Part shown: piece after piece, positions 16,220-24,947 of the stretch | Position numbering within the stretch: the first letter of the stretch is position 1 | How the letters are laid out: the number at the start of each line of letters is the position of its first letter | DNA from: Ruminococcaceae bacterium UBA1767 | Lineage (GTDB): Bacteria; Bacillota; Clostridia; Oscillospirales; Acutalibacteraceae | Length of the DNA: 29,103 nucleotides | Reading direction: 5' to 3' | Assembly: GCA_002315505.1 (NCBI GenBank) | Contig: DCGX01000024.1 | Coordinates: 1 to 29,103 of the forward strand | Program-made: the position numbers and the translations under genes | The notes under the pieces: generated by a model | Told to the model about the DNA's origin: nothing | Databases searched by the model: none | Seen by the model: the letters and a program-made list of their open reading frames with translations, nothing else

Positions 16220-17287
16220 TTATTCTGCCTTCAATTTTTCGGCTGTATCTGCGGTGATAAGTGCATCGATTATTTCATCGAGGTCACCGTTCATAATAGC
16301 CTCTATTTTGTAAAGAGTAAGACCGATTCTGTGGTCGCTTACCCGTCCCTGCGGGAAATTGTATGTGCGGATTCTTTCACTTCTGTCACCCGTACCGACC
16401 TGAGATTTTCTCTCGCCTGCAATCTGGTCCTGCTGCTTTCGCTGTTCCTCTGCAAGAAGTCGTGAACGGAGAATTGTCAATGCCTTGATTTTATTCTGAA
16501 GCTGACTTCTTTCGTCCTGACACTCAACAACAGTGCCTGTCGGAAGATGAGTTACACGGATTGCGGACGAGGTTTTGTTAACCTTTTGTCCGCCTGCACC
16601 GCTTGAACGGAAGGTATCAATCTGCAGTTCTGCCGGGTTAAGCTCAACGTCAACCTCCTCGGCCTCGGGCAAAACGGCAACCGTAACGGTTGAGGTCTGA
16701 ATTCTGCCCTGCGACTCGGTTTCGGGAACACGCTGAACACGGTGAACACCGCTTTCAAATTTGAATCGTGAATATGCACCGTCACCGTCAATCATAAAGC
16801 TGATTTCCTTGAATCCGCCGAGCTCGGTCGGATTTGATGACATAATCTCGGGTTTCCATCCCTTTGACTCGGCATACATTGAATACATTCTGAAAAGTGA
16901 ATTTGCAAAAAGTGCGGATTCCTCACCGCCTGCACCTCCGCGGATTTCAATGATAACGCTCTTGTCATCGTTCGGGTCACGAGGAAGGAGAAGAATTTTC
17001 AATTCCTCACGGATTTTTTCAAGTGCGTCACGGGATTCTTCAAACTGCTCCTGTGCCATCTCCTGAAAATCCCTGTCAAGTCCGCTCTCGTTGAGAAGAG
17101 TCTTTGCCTCCTCAAAATCGGCATTAACCTTTTTGTATTCACGGTACTTTTCAACAACGGGAGTCAGCTGCTTCTGCTCCTGCATGAGCTTACGATATTT
17201 GTTCATATCCGAAACGACATCGGGGTCAAAAAGCTGTGTATTGATGTTTTCGTATTTTTCTTCTATAGATGCGAGTTTATCAAGCAT
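16220..17287 (-). CDS. prfA: peptide chain release factor 1
   Basis: 355 residues, normal RF1 length. The GGQ catalytic motif is at 232-234 within RSSGAGGQKVNKT. The stop-codon recognition motif P-x-T appears as PET at 188-190 (RVPETESQGRI), which marks RF1 (UAA/UAG) rather than RF2. Acidic N-terminal helix GGAGGEESALFANSLFRMY is present. It releases finished peptides at the ribosome. It lies 3 bases after the DUF951 gene and 1 base before the Sua5-CoaE gene, so all three are probably one operon joining translation termination and tRNA modification. Confidence 0.97.
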   Translation of the reverse strand: MLDKLASIEEKYENINTQLFDPDVVSDMNKYRKLMQEQKQLTPVVEKYREYKKVNADFEEAKTLLNESGLDRDFQEMAQEQFEESRDALEKIREELKILLLPRDPNDDKSVIIEIRGGAGGEESALFANSLFRMYSMYAESKGWKPEIMSSNPTELGGFKEISFMIDGDGAYSRFKFESGVHRVQRVPETESQGRIQTSTVTVAVLPEAEEVDVELNPAELQIDTFRSSGAGGQKVNKTSSAIRVTHLPTGTVVECQDERSQLQNKIKALTILRSRLLAEEQRKQQDQIAGERKSQVGTGDRSERIRTYNFPQGRVSDHRIGLTLYKIEAIMNGDLDEIIDALITADTAEKLKAE

Positions 17288-17290
17288 AAA

Positions 17291-17482
17291 TTATTCCTGC
17301 TCTTCCTGATGAATGATTTTTTTGATATTTTTCTCGGCTTTAACTCTCGGAACCATAATTTCGTGTCCGCAGTTTTCACATTTGATTTTAAAATCCATGC
17401 CGATACGCAATACATCAAAACGATTACAACCGCAAGGGTGATTTTTTTTCATAACGAGCTTGTCACCTAAACGAACATCCAT
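17291..17482 (-). CDS. DUF951 family zinc-ribbon-like small protein
   Basis: 63 residues with the DUF951 pattern DVRLGDKLVMKKNHPCG, CxxxxF, then KCENCGHEIMVPR. The paired cysteines suggest a small metal-binding fold. Function unknown; widespread in Firmicutes. A strong TTGGAGGGA ribosome site and an extended -10 promoter stand upstream. It is the first gene of the prfA operon. Confidence 0.88.
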   Translation of the reverse strand: MDVRLGDKLVMKKNHPCGCNRFDVLRIGMDFKIKCENCGHEIMVPRVKAEKNIKKIIHQEEQE

Positions 17483-17511
17483 TTTAGTCCCTCCAAAGCA
17501 ATATTTATACT

Positions 17512-17520
17512 ATTATACCA
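17512..17520 (-). promoter_or_regulatory. extended -10 promoter for the DUF951-prfA operon
   Basis: Minus strand TGGTATAAT (TGnTATAAT) about 30 bases ahead of the start codon. The -35 region is weak, consistent with an extended -10 type. Confidence 0.65.
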
Positions 17521-17607
17521 CAAAATATGAAAAAAGTATAGATATTTTGTCATTATAAAAAACACAAAACCATATATATTTGTAAATAAAATAAAGGTGG
17601 TCAAATT

Positions 17608-18534
17608 ATGCAAACTTATTCTCCGGAAGGTCAGATGATCTCCACACCTGAAAACCAGGCAATTCTTTCCAGTCCTAATGCGCTGCACGAAGCGTGCTAC
17701 ACAAATCAGATAGTTGAGGCAAGAGCATTGCTCTGCGATAAGGAGCACAATCTTCGTGTTGACCTCGGCTGTATGTACGGAATTATTCCCCACGAGGAGG
17801 GAGCTGTCGGAATTGATGACGGCACAGTGCGTGATATTGCACTTATTTCAAGAGTGAATAAACCCGTAATGTTTCATATTCTCGGCTTCCGCAGGGATAA
17901 CAACAACCGTGAATATGCGATTCTCAGCAGAAAATCCGTTCAGCAGGAGTGTATGGAAAACTATATTTCAAAGCTCAGCCCCGGTGATATAATCTATGCG
18001 AAGGTTTCGCATATGGAAAATTTCGGAGCTTTTCTGGATATTGGTGCGGGAATTAACGGACTCCTTCCTATTGACAGTATTTCCGTTTCACGAATCCCTC
18101 ATCCTTCTGTACGCTTCAAAAACGGTCAGATTATCCGTGTGGTTGTCAAAACGATTGATGATTACGGCAGGATTACCTTTTCACATAAGGAATTGCTCGG
18201 CACATGGGAGCAGAATGCAGGCGAATTTGCTCCGGGCGAAACAGTTCCGGGTATCGTGCGTTCAATAGAGAATTACGGAATTTTCGTTGAGCTTACTCCG
18301 AATCTGGCAGGTCTTGCGGAATATTCGTCGGGAATAACCGCAGGCTGTCACGCAGGTGTTTATATAAAAAGTATGCTTCCCGAAAGAATGAAAATAAAAT
18401 TGATAATAGTAGATGCGTTCCAGGCTGAATATCCTGCACCCGAAATTAAATACTATACCCAGACGGACCATATCGACCGATGGGTGTATTCTCCCGCCGA
18501 ATGCTCAAAGATAATTGAGAGTAGCTTTTGCTGA
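17608..18534 (+). CDS. S1 RNA-binding domain protein (ribosomal S1-like)
   Basis: 308 residues with S1-like OB folds: a degenerate one near 45-110, a canonical one at about 125-200 (GDIIYAKVSHMENFGAFLDI, GLLPIDSIS, GQIIRVVVKTIDDYGRITFS), and a third near 210-270 (GETVPGIVRSIENYGIFVEL). The C-terminal 40 residues are unassigned. Such short S1-like proteins of Firmicutes bind RNA and may touch the ribosome; they are not true S1. Start follows AAAGGTGG. It is divergent from DUF951 and shares its 125-base upstream region. Confidence 0.88.
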   Translation: MQTYSPEGQMISTPENQAILSSPNALHEACYTNQIVEARALLCDKEHNLRVDLGCMYGIIPHEEGAVGIDDGTVRDIALISRVNKPVMFHILGFRRDNNNREYAILSRKSVQQECMENYISKLSPGDIIYAKVSHMENFGAFLDIGAGINGLLPIDSISVSRIPHPSVRFKNGQIIRVVVKTIDDYGRITFSHKELLGTWEQNAGEFAPGETVPGIVRSIENYGIFVELTPNLAGLAEYSSGITAGCHAGVYIKSMLPERMKIKLIIVDAFQAEYPAPEIKYYTQTDHIDRWVYSPAECSKIIESSFC

Positions 18535-18560
18535 ATAAAATATTGTCACATTAACAAGAA

Positions 18561-18594
18561 AACTCTTGCAATTCCTAAAAAAAAGAGTTATAAT
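18561..18594 (+). promoter_or_regulatory. promoter of the PHP gene with overlapping inverted repeat
   Basis: TTGCAA (18566-18571), 17 bases, TATAAT (18589-18594). The inverted repeat AACTCTT / AAGAGTT (18561-18567 and 18583-18589) brackets the spacer and touches both hexamers, a good place for a repressor dimer. Confidence 0.75.
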
Positions 18595-18635
18595 ATGGTC
18601 AGCGTATTATGTTCAATTTTAGGAGGATTAATAAA

Positions 18636-19505
18636 ATGGCGGGAGATTTGCATTGTCATACTAGACTCTCTGATGGTTCTATGGGTATAGATGACATTAT
18701 AGTTTTGGCTGAAAAATGTGGTATCACTACTTTAGCTATTACAGACCACGATTGCCTTGCAGGCACAGTCAGAGCCAGATTAATCGGTGAACGCCATGGT
18801 ATCAAGGTAGTCCAGGGTGTTGAGATTTCTGCACTCGATTCTGAAACGAACAAAGAGGTTCATATTTTATGTTATCTTGCTGATTCGCCTGACCGACTTG
18901 AAGGTCTTTGCCACAGAAACCTGCTGGCAAGAAAGCGTGCGGCACAGATTATGATGATTAAGGCTGCTCAGAGGTATCCGATTACAGCTGACCTTATTTT
19001 GAAATGTGCACAGGGTTCAACAAATGTTTATCCTGTTCATATTATGGCGGCTCTTGTTGAAAGCGGAATTACTACAGAGCTTTTCGGAGATTTGTATAAA
19101 GAGCTTTTTGCCGAAAAGGGTGCAAAGAGCATTCTTGTTAAGCCGAGATTCCCTGAACCGGCAGAGATAATTGATGCAATCCATGATGCAGGCGGTGTTG
19201 CAGTTCTTGCTCACCCGGGTGATTATGAGGGAACAACACTTCTTGACAGACTTCTTGATGCGGGACTTGACGGAATCGAGGCATGGTGTCCTCAGCACAG
19301 CGAGAGTCAGATGGAGACATTTGAAAAGCTCGCAAAGAAAAAGAAGATTCTTGCGGTCGGCGGAAGCGATTTCCACGGCAGAAATAACAAGAGTTGTGTT
19401 ACACTCGGAACCTACACAGTTCCCGAGGGCAATTTAAATGAGTTTACAAATTATAAAGCAAAAATTCGCAGACAAAAGGCAAAAGAAGAAGCCGCTGCAA
19501 ACTGA
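18636..19505 (+). CDS. PHP-domain phosphoesterase (TrpH/YciV type)
   Basis: 289 residues from the ATG behind AGGAGGATTAATAAA; an upstream ATG at 18609 would include the ribosome site, so it is rejected. Metal ligands typical of the PHP fold: DLHCHTRLSDG, AITDHD, GVEIS, VLAHPGDY and GGSDFHG. Relatives hydrolyse 3',5'-nucleoside bisphosphates or trim short RNA 5' ends using two or three metal ions. Strong -35/-10 promoter upstream. The stop overlaps an ATG of the next gene (TGATG), and they are cotranscribed. Confidence 0.9.
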   Translation: MAGDLHCHTRLSDGSMGIDDIIVLAEKCGITTLAITDHDCLAGTVRARLIGERHGIKVVQGVEISALDSETNKEVHILCYLADSPDRLEGLCHRNLLARKRAAQIMMIKAAQRYPITADLILKCAQGSTNVYPVHIMAALVESGITTELFGDLYKELFAEKGAKSILVKPRFPEPAEIIDAIHDAGGVAVLAHPGDYEGTTLLDRLLDAGLDGIEAWCPQHSESQMETFEKLAKKKKILAVGGSDFHGRNNKSCVTLGTYTVPEGNLNEFTNYKAKIRRQKAKEEAAAN

Positions 19506-19522
19506 TGCTTCGGAGGACCAAA

Positions 19523-20065
19523 ATGGCAGAAGACGGCGATATCAAAATTTATGTAGGCAGGAAGGATATTGAGAACGAGGAGTTTGAAGCTCTTTCCGAG
19601 GACATAAAGCGTAACGAACAAAACGGTAACAGTGAAAAAGCAAAACAGCTCGGCGAGAAGTTAGCCGGTGTGAAGCCGACAGATGAGCTGACTCAAAACT
19701 GCGGTATTGATTTTACTGCGGCGGTTTTGTATCAGTCAAGGGTGTTGCTGACGTTTGTTGCGGAATATGTTGTACAGAAAAATATCGGGGATGCATTTTT
19801 GTCCGATGCAGTCAGCTCTGCGATGTACGATTATTTAAAGGTAAATGAAAAGGGATATTATGACAATATTTCCGACGGAAGCGCATTTACTTTTTATCTG
19901 CTTGCGCTCAATAAGGGCGGAAACCTCAGCGAAAATATCGGCAGGGAGTTCGCACTGAGATGTTCGCTTAAAAGCAGTGAAATTGAGAAATTAGGCTCAG
20001 AAATTTTTGAGTACGGAATCGAAAAATTCACGAAGCTCATTGACGAAGCACAATTCAATAAATAA
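19523..20065 (+). CDS. conserved-looking helical protein, unknown function
   Basis: 180 residues from the ATG behind CGGAGGACC. An in-frame ATG at 19505 overlaps the previous stop but has no ribosome site of its own. The sequence is acidic and helical, with no signal peptide or transmembrane segment; charged heptad-like stretch at 10-50 (EEFEALSEDIKRNEQNGNSEKAKQL). No family recognised. Being downstream of the PHP enzyme, it may share a physiological setting, but no role can be assigned. It is the last chromosomal gene before the mobile element. Confidence 0.8.
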   Translation: MAEDGDIKIYVGRKDIENEEFEALSEDIKRNEQNGNSEKAKQLGEKLAGVKPTDELTQNCGIDFTAAVLYQSRVLLTFVAEYVVQKNIGDAFLSDAVSSAMYDYLKVNEKGYYDNISDGSAFTFYLLALNKGGNLSENIGREFALRCSLKSSEIEKLGSEIFEYGIEKFTKLIDEAQFNK

Positions 20066-20070
20066 AATGA

Positions 20071-20100
20071 AGTCGGTTTGATTTTTCAGACCGACTTTTT
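20071..20100 (+). terminator. intrinsic terminator after the PHP operon
   Basis: AGTCGGTTTGA pairs with TCAGACCGACT (one G-T pair), followed by TTTTTATAT. Confidence 0.88.
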
Positions 20101-20106
20101 ATATGT

Positions 20107-20144
20107 AAAAGCTGTGTCACTATATTGCGGCACAGCTTTTTCTG
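20107..20144 (-). terminator. terminator of the recombinase gene
   Basis: AAAAGCTGTG pairs with CACAGCTTTT around a 14-base loop. T-runs occur on both sides, so it can stop transcripts from either strand. The element boundary must lie near here. Confidence 0.75.
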
Positions 20145-20180
20145 ATTGATTATCAATAAGCAGAAATTTATTTCAATAGC

Positions 20181-21923
20181 TTATTTCATATTCTTCTCGT
20201 AAGACTCGATCATTTTTTTAAACGTGATACCCGAGTGAACATTATCGTCCGAAGTGCCTGAAACCCTTGATTTTGCTTGCTTTTTCCGCTTTTCAATCTC
20301 GCTTGACTGATGCTTGAGTTTGTTCAGATACCGCTCGGTAGTCTCTCCCGTAAAGATTTTGATGCTCAAACGCATCTGACCTTTTGCTATATGGTCAACA
20401 TAAATTTTGTCGATATATTTTTCAACGAACTCCTTGGTTATTATTCCGTCAGCGGCTGCTTCCTGCGCCTGAGAAAGAACAGAACGGATATTGTCAATAT
20501 GGCTTTTCAGTTCATTGCTCTTATCCATAACCTGCTCAAGCTCCGAAAGCTCATTTTCTGCCGTCTTCATTTCCTCAGTACATTGTTCGGTCATCTGAGT
20601 GAAATTATCTTCGGATAACTTCTCGTCAAGCATCATTTCAAGAAGCTTCTGTTTCTTGCGCTGAATTTTTTCAATCTGCTTTTTCAAAGCAGTTATTTTT
20701 TTGCTTACGGAATCATCCTGATTGACTTCGAGATACATTCGCATATATTCATCGGCAAGAGCTTCGGCATCAGCTTTGGTATCCTTAAAAACATCAAAAA
20801 GAATCGGTACAATTTCTTTTTCGTAAATGCCTTCAGATGAGCATGAATCCTTACCGTTTTTGATTTTGCCCGAACATACCCAACGGCTGTTGCTGTTGCC
20901 TTGTTTATCTTTGCTGTCTCGACGATAAAACGGACTGCCGCATTCCGTACAATAGAGCTTGCCTGTCAGAAGATTTTTGGTGTTGCATATTCCCTGACGG
21001 GTTCTGACATCTTTGCTTCTGCGAATCCATATTTCGTTTGCCGTTTCCCAAAGCTCTTCCGACACAATGGCGGGCACAATTTCGCCTGATTCGTCTTTGA
21101 ACATTACCCATTCCTCGGGCGGAAGAAACTTCTGTTTTTTTGTGAACATATCAATAACCCGGACTTTATTTCCGCAATAATATCCTTTGTACTTCGGATT
21201 GGTCAATATTGCCGAAAGCGTACTGTGTGCGATTTTATTTCCGTTATGATTTCGGTACCCTTTATCCCAAAGCACATTTTCAATCTGCTTGAAGCTGTAA
21301 TTGCCCGTTGCGTAAAGTTCATAAACCTCGCGTATCATTTCCGCTTCTGCTTCATCAATAACAAGGTGCTTGTTCTCTTTCCGATAACCGAACATATTAT
21401 TATTACCGAGAACAACACTTGATTTTATTGCCTGCTGATGTCCGAATTTAACACGGCTTGACAGCTTGCGAAGTTCGTCCTGCGCTATTGATGACATAAT
21501 TGAAAGCCTCAGCTCACTGTCTTCATCAAGTGTGTTTATATTATCGTTCTGAAAGAACACCCCTACACCGTTGCTGAGCAGTTCTCTTGTATATTGCAGG
21601 GAATCAAGCGTATTTCGGGCGAAACGGGAAATTTCCTTTGTTACAATTAAGTCGAATACACCGTCCTGCGAATCTTCAATCATACGGTTGAAATTTTCAC
21701 GCTTTTTTGTGGAAATGCCCGAAAGACCTTCATCAATATACCCCGGAACAAACTTCCATGCGTTAATTTTACGGATAAAGTTTTCATAGTAAGAAATCTG
21801 ATTGTCAAGGGAATTGAGCTGCTCGTCACTATCCGAAGAAACACGGGCATAATAGGTAACCCGAAGCGGTATATCATAAACGCTTTTGTGCTTTAACTCT
21901 TCCCGTACAGAGTGTATATCCAT
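20181..21923 (-). CDS. large serine recombinase (element integrase)
   Basis: 580 residues. The resolvase domain (20-165) begins RVTYYARVSSDSDEQ with the nucleophilic serine near position 29, and has YIDEGLSGIS, VTKEISRFARNTLD and the long helix after ELRLSIMSSIAQDE. A recombinase domain (about 170-290), a zinc ribbon (LYCTECGSPFYRR ... WVCSG) and a C-terminal coiled coil (about 395-480, Lys/Glu rich) complete the usual layout. It integrates and excises the element by site-specific strand exchange with staggered 2-base cuts, without a tyrosine intermediate. Strong GGAGG ribosome site. It sits at the left end of the element, next to the presumed attachment site. Confidence 0.95.
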   Translation of the reverse strand: MDIHSVREELKHKSVYDIPLRVTYYARVSSDSDEQLNSLDNQISYYENFIRKINAWKFVPGYIDEGLSGISTKKRENFNRMIEDSQDGVFDLIVTKEISRFARNTLDSLQYTRELLSNGVGVFFQNDNINTLDEDSELRLSIMSSIAQDELRKLSSRVKFGHQQAIKSSVVLGNNNMFGYRKENKHLVIDEAEAEMIREVYELYATGNYSFKQIENVLWDKGYRNHNGNKIAHSTLSAILTNPKYKGYYCGNKVRVIDMFTKKQKFLPPEEWVMFKDESGEIVPAIVSEELWETANEIWIRRSKDVRTRQGICNTKNLLTGKLYCTECGSPFYRRDSKDKQGNSNSRWVCSGKIKNGKDSCSSEGIYEKEIVPILFDVFKDTKADAEALADEYMRMYLEVNQDDSVSKKITALKKQIEKIQRKKQKLLEMMLDEKLSEDNFTQMTEQCTEEMKTAENELSELEQVMDKSNELKSHIDNIRSVLSQAQEAAADGIITKEFVEKYIDKIYVDHIAKGQMRLSIKIFTGETTERYLNKLKHQSSEIEKRKKQAKSRVSGTSDDNVHSGITFKKMIESYEKNMK

Positions 21924-21980
21924 TATTTTTTCCTCCGTTATTTTAATTTATATTTTAATAATATTATAGTTTTTTAAAAA

Positions 21981-22010
21981 ATCAACTCTGCGATTTTTGG
22001 CAGAGTTGAT
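21981..22010 (-). terminator. intrinsic terminator between the 56-residue gene and the recombinase
   Basis: Perfect 11-base stem ATCAACTCTGC / GCAGAGTTGAT, loop of 8, followed on the minus strand by TTTTTT. The recombinase therefore probably has its own promoter; TATAAT lies just downstream. Confidence 0.85.
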
Positions 22011-22039
22011 ATATAATGGTACCGTTGGAAATACTTGTA

Positions 22040-22210
22040 TTATGATACGGTAATCGGAGCACGATTTTTTATTTTTACGGCTATTTTGTTGTATTCGGTT
22101 TGAGAAATGAACCCTTTTTCAAACAGGTAATTGTTGTAAAATTGTAGCCACGCTTCCTGCAGGATTTTTATTCTTTTGACTTCATTGGAAACATTTTTAT
22201 CATTTGACAA
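22040..22210 (-). CDS. 56-residue protein with SHOCT-like end, TTG start
   Basis: The frame runs from TTG at 22210, with GAGGTGA seven bases upstream, to TAA. The product is basic and helical; it ends in LFEKGFISQTEYNKIAVKI, like the short C-terminal (SHOCT-type) oligomerisation motif seen in many small proteins of mobile elements. It sits between parB and the recombinase and is closed by a strong terminator, which supports expression. Role unknown; an excision-directionality or integrase-accessory role is only a guess from position. Confidence 0.65.
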   Translation of the reverse strand: MSNDKNVSNEVKRIKILQEAWLQFYNNYLFEKGFISQTEYNKIAVKIKNRAPITVS

Positions 22211-22255
22211 TAATTATCACCTCAAATTTAGTTTTGTCATTTTATATTTTTATAT

Positions 22256-23200
22256 TCATCTTGCGTCTCTGTTGCGCTGACGGTAACGGTTGTAGTGGTC
22301 GAGTGCTTTCAGTACATAATCACAATGCTTTTCGGGCGGTATATTCTTCGGAATAGCCTCCGTAATGCGCTTGTCCCTGAACATCGGCTTTTCTTTCTGA
22401 TTGCCTTTTTCCTCCGCCATGATTTCGGCAATATCGTTTTCGCTGAGGCTGCCCGTTTCATAGAGCTTGCGAAGTCTTATTGCCTGAGCATGTGACGGTG
22501 TTGCGTCCTGTGCCTGTATTTCGTCAAATAAGACTGTCTGTGTTTCTTCGGGAAGATATGACAACTCCACGGCGGGGCGAAGCTTTATTCTGCCCTCATC
22601 CACAAGATTGAGCAGGTCGGGAATGAGATTTGTCAGACGGATATAACGGCGAACCTGTGTTCCGCTGTCTCCAATCTGTTCTCCGATAAAACTTGCTGTT
22701 TCGCCTAACTTCCCACCCAACGGGTTGGAAGTTAAATCTGTACGCTGACCTTGTCTTTTCAATGCTTCAAGCTTCATCTTGTACGCAAAGGCTTTCTCAC
22801 TCGGTAAGATTTCATCACGCTGAAGATTTGAATCGACCATCATAATAATTGCCTCGTCCTTTGTCAGTTCACGCACTCTGCACGGTATTGTTTCAAGTCC
22901 TGCAAGCTCATACGCGCGTTTTCTTCTGTGTCCCGATACCATTTCATAGGTATCCTTTTCTTCAAGCGGACGGACAAGCACAGGCTGTAATAAACCGTGT
23001 TCCTTTACGCTTTCGGTAAGCTCTGCCATATTATCATCATCCTTTACCTTGTACGGGTGGTCGGGCATGTCCCGTATCTGTTCGAGCGGTATTTCATAAA
23101 TACGCTCACGCTTTTTGTCCTCGCGGCTTTCATCGGTTTCAAACAAATCATCGTATGCGTTCAGCACGATATTTGCCGCTACTGATTTTCTCTTTGCCAT
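22256..23200 (-). CDS. ParB/RepB/Spo0J-type partition protein
   Basis: 314 residues. The ParB N-terminal nuclease/CTPase-like domain (about 35-130) has IPLEQIRDMPDHPYKV, the LTESVKEHGLLQPVLVRP box and the arginine patch SGHRRKRAYELAG. A helix-turn-helix region follows (GEQIGDSGTQVRRYIRL). On integrative elements, ParB homologues of this type are common without ParA, as here, and may serve plasmid-like stability or gene control. The start lies 53 bases inside the relaxase gene. The coding DNA carries a 29-base hairpin at 22706-22734. Confidence 0.9.
   Translation of the reverse strand: MAKRKSVAANIVLNAYDDLFETDESREDKKRERIYEIPLEQIRDMPDHPYKVKDDDNMAELTESVKEHGLLQPVLVRPLEEKDTYEMVSGHRRKRAYELAGLETIPCRVRELTKDEAIIMMVDSNLQRDEILPSEKAFAYKMKLEALKRQGQRTDLTSNPLGGKLGETASFIGEQIGDSGTQVRRYIRLTNLIPDLLNLVDEGRIKLRPAVELSYLPEETQTVLFDEIQAQDATPSHAQAIRLRKLYETGSLSENDIAEIMAEEKGNQKEKPMFRDKRITEAIPKNIPPEKHCDYVLKALDHYNRYRQRNRDAR
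22706..22734. repeat. imperfect palindrome inside parB
   Basis: TAACTTCC and GGAAGTTA (8 bases) enclose ACCC/GGGT with a 3-base loop. It encodes part of the linker before the helix-turn-helix region. Confidence 0.6.
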
Positions 23201-24536
23201 TTACAATTCTGTTCCTTTCATAAATTTTTTCTGCATCATGCAGCTTTTCTTCAATCTGCGGTTCTGCTTCAAGTAAGCGGCCGCAGATTTTAATATCCTT
23301 TCGGAGCTTGCTCATTCTGCCCGAACAGGCTTTGATTTCGTCTCTTATTCGGTTCTGTTCGGATAAATCATCTGCACGCACGGCACGCTTCAATTCGTTG
23401 CGCAGAAGCCGTCTTGCTTCATTTGTTTCAGTTGATTCCTGCTCGCAGCCGTTCGCATAATTGACAATATCCTCCTGCGAGTATAGATTGTTATCAAGCA
23501 GTAAATTCTGTTCTTCAACCCGTCTGTCGAACTTGATCAGGTCTTCGGCGAGCAAGCGGTACAGCTCCGCATTTTCGTTTCTTCTGCCTTTTACATTGCC
23601 GAGGATTAGAACGAAATTAACATATACGGTCTGATAATCCGAGAAGTATTCGGGCAAGATTTCCACTTCATCCTGCTCGGGATATTCCGCTCTTTCGGGT
23701 TTCCAATGCCCGTATATTCTGTCTTCAATTCTTTCGGGAGTGTAGTCGTAACCGAGTGTTTTCAGTCGCCTCGGTTTACTGAATCCCGGATGTGAAACGG
23801 TTGCGTACTTGTGCGAAAAATCGAAGCTGTAGCCGCGCCTCTGCATCTCACGGTAGAACTGTTCGGGTACAACGCTCGCAGCAATCGCTTCATCAATATC
23901 CTGCTTGATGATTTGATTTTTGGTAGGCTCTCCGTTCTTTTCGGCTTTGTATTCCGTATAGCACTGCTTCGGCTTCTGCGGTGATTCAATTACAGATAAG
24001 CCGAATTCACGGCACAGCCTGTCCGATGCTTCCTGCATTTCCTTGTAATCAATTTTTGTTCTGTGATACTTCAGGCCGTCAACAAATGACACCGTATTCA
24101 GAACAAAATGATTGTGGATATGAGACTGCTTATCAAGATGTGTTGCGACCACAACCTGATATCGGTTCCCCCACAATTCATCTGCAAGCCTGCACCCGAT
24201 AAGGTGAGCTGTCTCGGCATCAACCTCGCCCTCGGCAAAGGATTGATACCCGTGATAAGCTATCGTTCCGCTCAGCTTTCTGAATGATTTTTTTACATTC
24301 ATCATCTCGGTATCGGCGTTTTCGGGACTGCAGTTTATGCCGCTGACAAACTGTTTCTGCTCCGTTGCTTCACCGCGATTGGCGTAATCGATAACAAGAT
24401 TGAGGACATTTTCGGTCTTGGAAGTGTCCTTATCTGTTTCGATATTTTTGCCCATAACGGTTTTATTTTTGTTCTCAGCGTACAGAATAACTTTGTGAAC
24501 AGAGCCCTTGATTCGCCACAACGAAGTTACCGCCAT
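23148..24536 (-). CDS. MOB-type relaxase (MobA/MobL-like)
   Basis: 462 residues. The N-terminal HUH nuclease domain has the candidate tyrosine near residue 19 (VILYAENKNKT), GYQSFAEGEV at 97-105, and the three-histidine motif THLDKQSHIHNHFVLN at 132-147 that binds metal. The C-terminal half is charged and coiled, a usual contact surface for partner proteins. It nicks the transfer origin and pilots the strand in conjugation. It starts by TGATG overlap with mobC and overlaps parB. No type IV coupling protein is in the window, so the element is mobilizable rather than self-transmissible on this evidence. Confidence 0.93.
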   Translation of the reverse strand: MAVTSLWRIKGSVHKVILYAENKNKTVMGKNIETDKDTSKTENVLNLVIDYANRGEATEQKQFVSGINCSPENADTEMMNVKKSFRKLSGTIAYHGYQSFAEGEVDAETAHLIGCRLADELWGNRYQVVVATHLDKQSHIHNHFVLNTVSFVDGLKYHRTKIDYKEMQEASDRLCREFGLSVIESPQKPKQCYTEYKAEKNGEPTKNQIIKQDIDEAIAASVVPEQFYREMQRRGYSFDFSHKYATVSHPGFSKPRRLKTLGYDYTPERIEDRIYGHWKPERAEYPEQDEVEILPEYFSDYQTVYVNFVLILGNVKGRRNENAELYRLLAEDLIKFDRRVEEQNLLLDNNLYSQEDIVNYANGCEQESTETNEARRLLRNELKRAVRADDLSEQNRIRDEIKACSGRMSKLRKDIKICGRLLEAEPQIEEKLHDAEKIYERNRIVNGKEKISSGKYRAERIR

Positions 24537-24847
24537 CAGTAAATCACCTCCATAATTTTGCCGATAACCGACTGCAATTCTGTGTAGTTCTGACGGTATA
24601 AAGGTTCATCGACAAGCCCCGATGTGTTCGCCTTAACTGCAACCTGCTGAATGTTGATACCTATTCTGCGAAGCTGTGAAATGACCTCTTTCATGTCGGC
24701 AGAGGGCTGTTCTTTAAGCGGAACACCCAAGGCACATTCACGCAGATACGCTTCACGGTTAAGACCGCATTTGTCTGCTTTTCGCTCGATAGTATCCAAT
24801 TCTTTTTCACTTACTCTGATTGGAATCTGCTTTGTTCTTGTCCTCAT
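24536..24847 (-). CDS. mobC: MobC-like relaxosome accessory protein
   Basis: 103 residues: a ribbon-helix-helix start (KQIPIRVSEKELDTIERKADKCGLNREAYLRECAL) and the C-terminal bacterial mobilization motif ISQLRRIGINIQQVAVKANTSG. It binds near oriT and opens DNA for the relaxase. Overlaps the relaxase start by one base. Ribosome site AAAGGAG precedes the ATG. Confidence 0.93.
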   Translation of the reverse strand: MRTRTKQIPIRVSEKELDTIERKADKCGLNREAYLRECALGVPLKEQPSADMKEVISQLRRIGINIQQVAVKANTSGLVDEPLYRQNYTELQSVIGKIMEVIY

Positions 24848-24861
24848 TTTTTCTCCTTTCC

Positions 24862-24920
24862 ACGGGTTTTAGGGGTGTCCCTTAACAAGCTGACTTTTGT
24901 GGCTATCAAAAGGCGATGCT
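24862..24920. other. putative transfer origin (oriT) region
   Basis: Between mobC and the helicase gene. Two hairpins stand side by side: AGGG-GTGT-CCCT (24870-24881) and CTTTTG / CAAAAG around TGGCTAT (about 24894-24912). Inverted repeats next to mobC and the relaxase are typical of oriT; the nick site was not identified. Confidence 0.4.
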
Positions 24921-24947
24921 TGATAAGACGATACCGCGATTATCCCG

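Noticed and set aside
18609..18635. ATG at 18609 as the start of the PHP protein
   Set aside because: The AGGAGG ribosome site lies inside that extension, so the ATG at 18636 is preferred.
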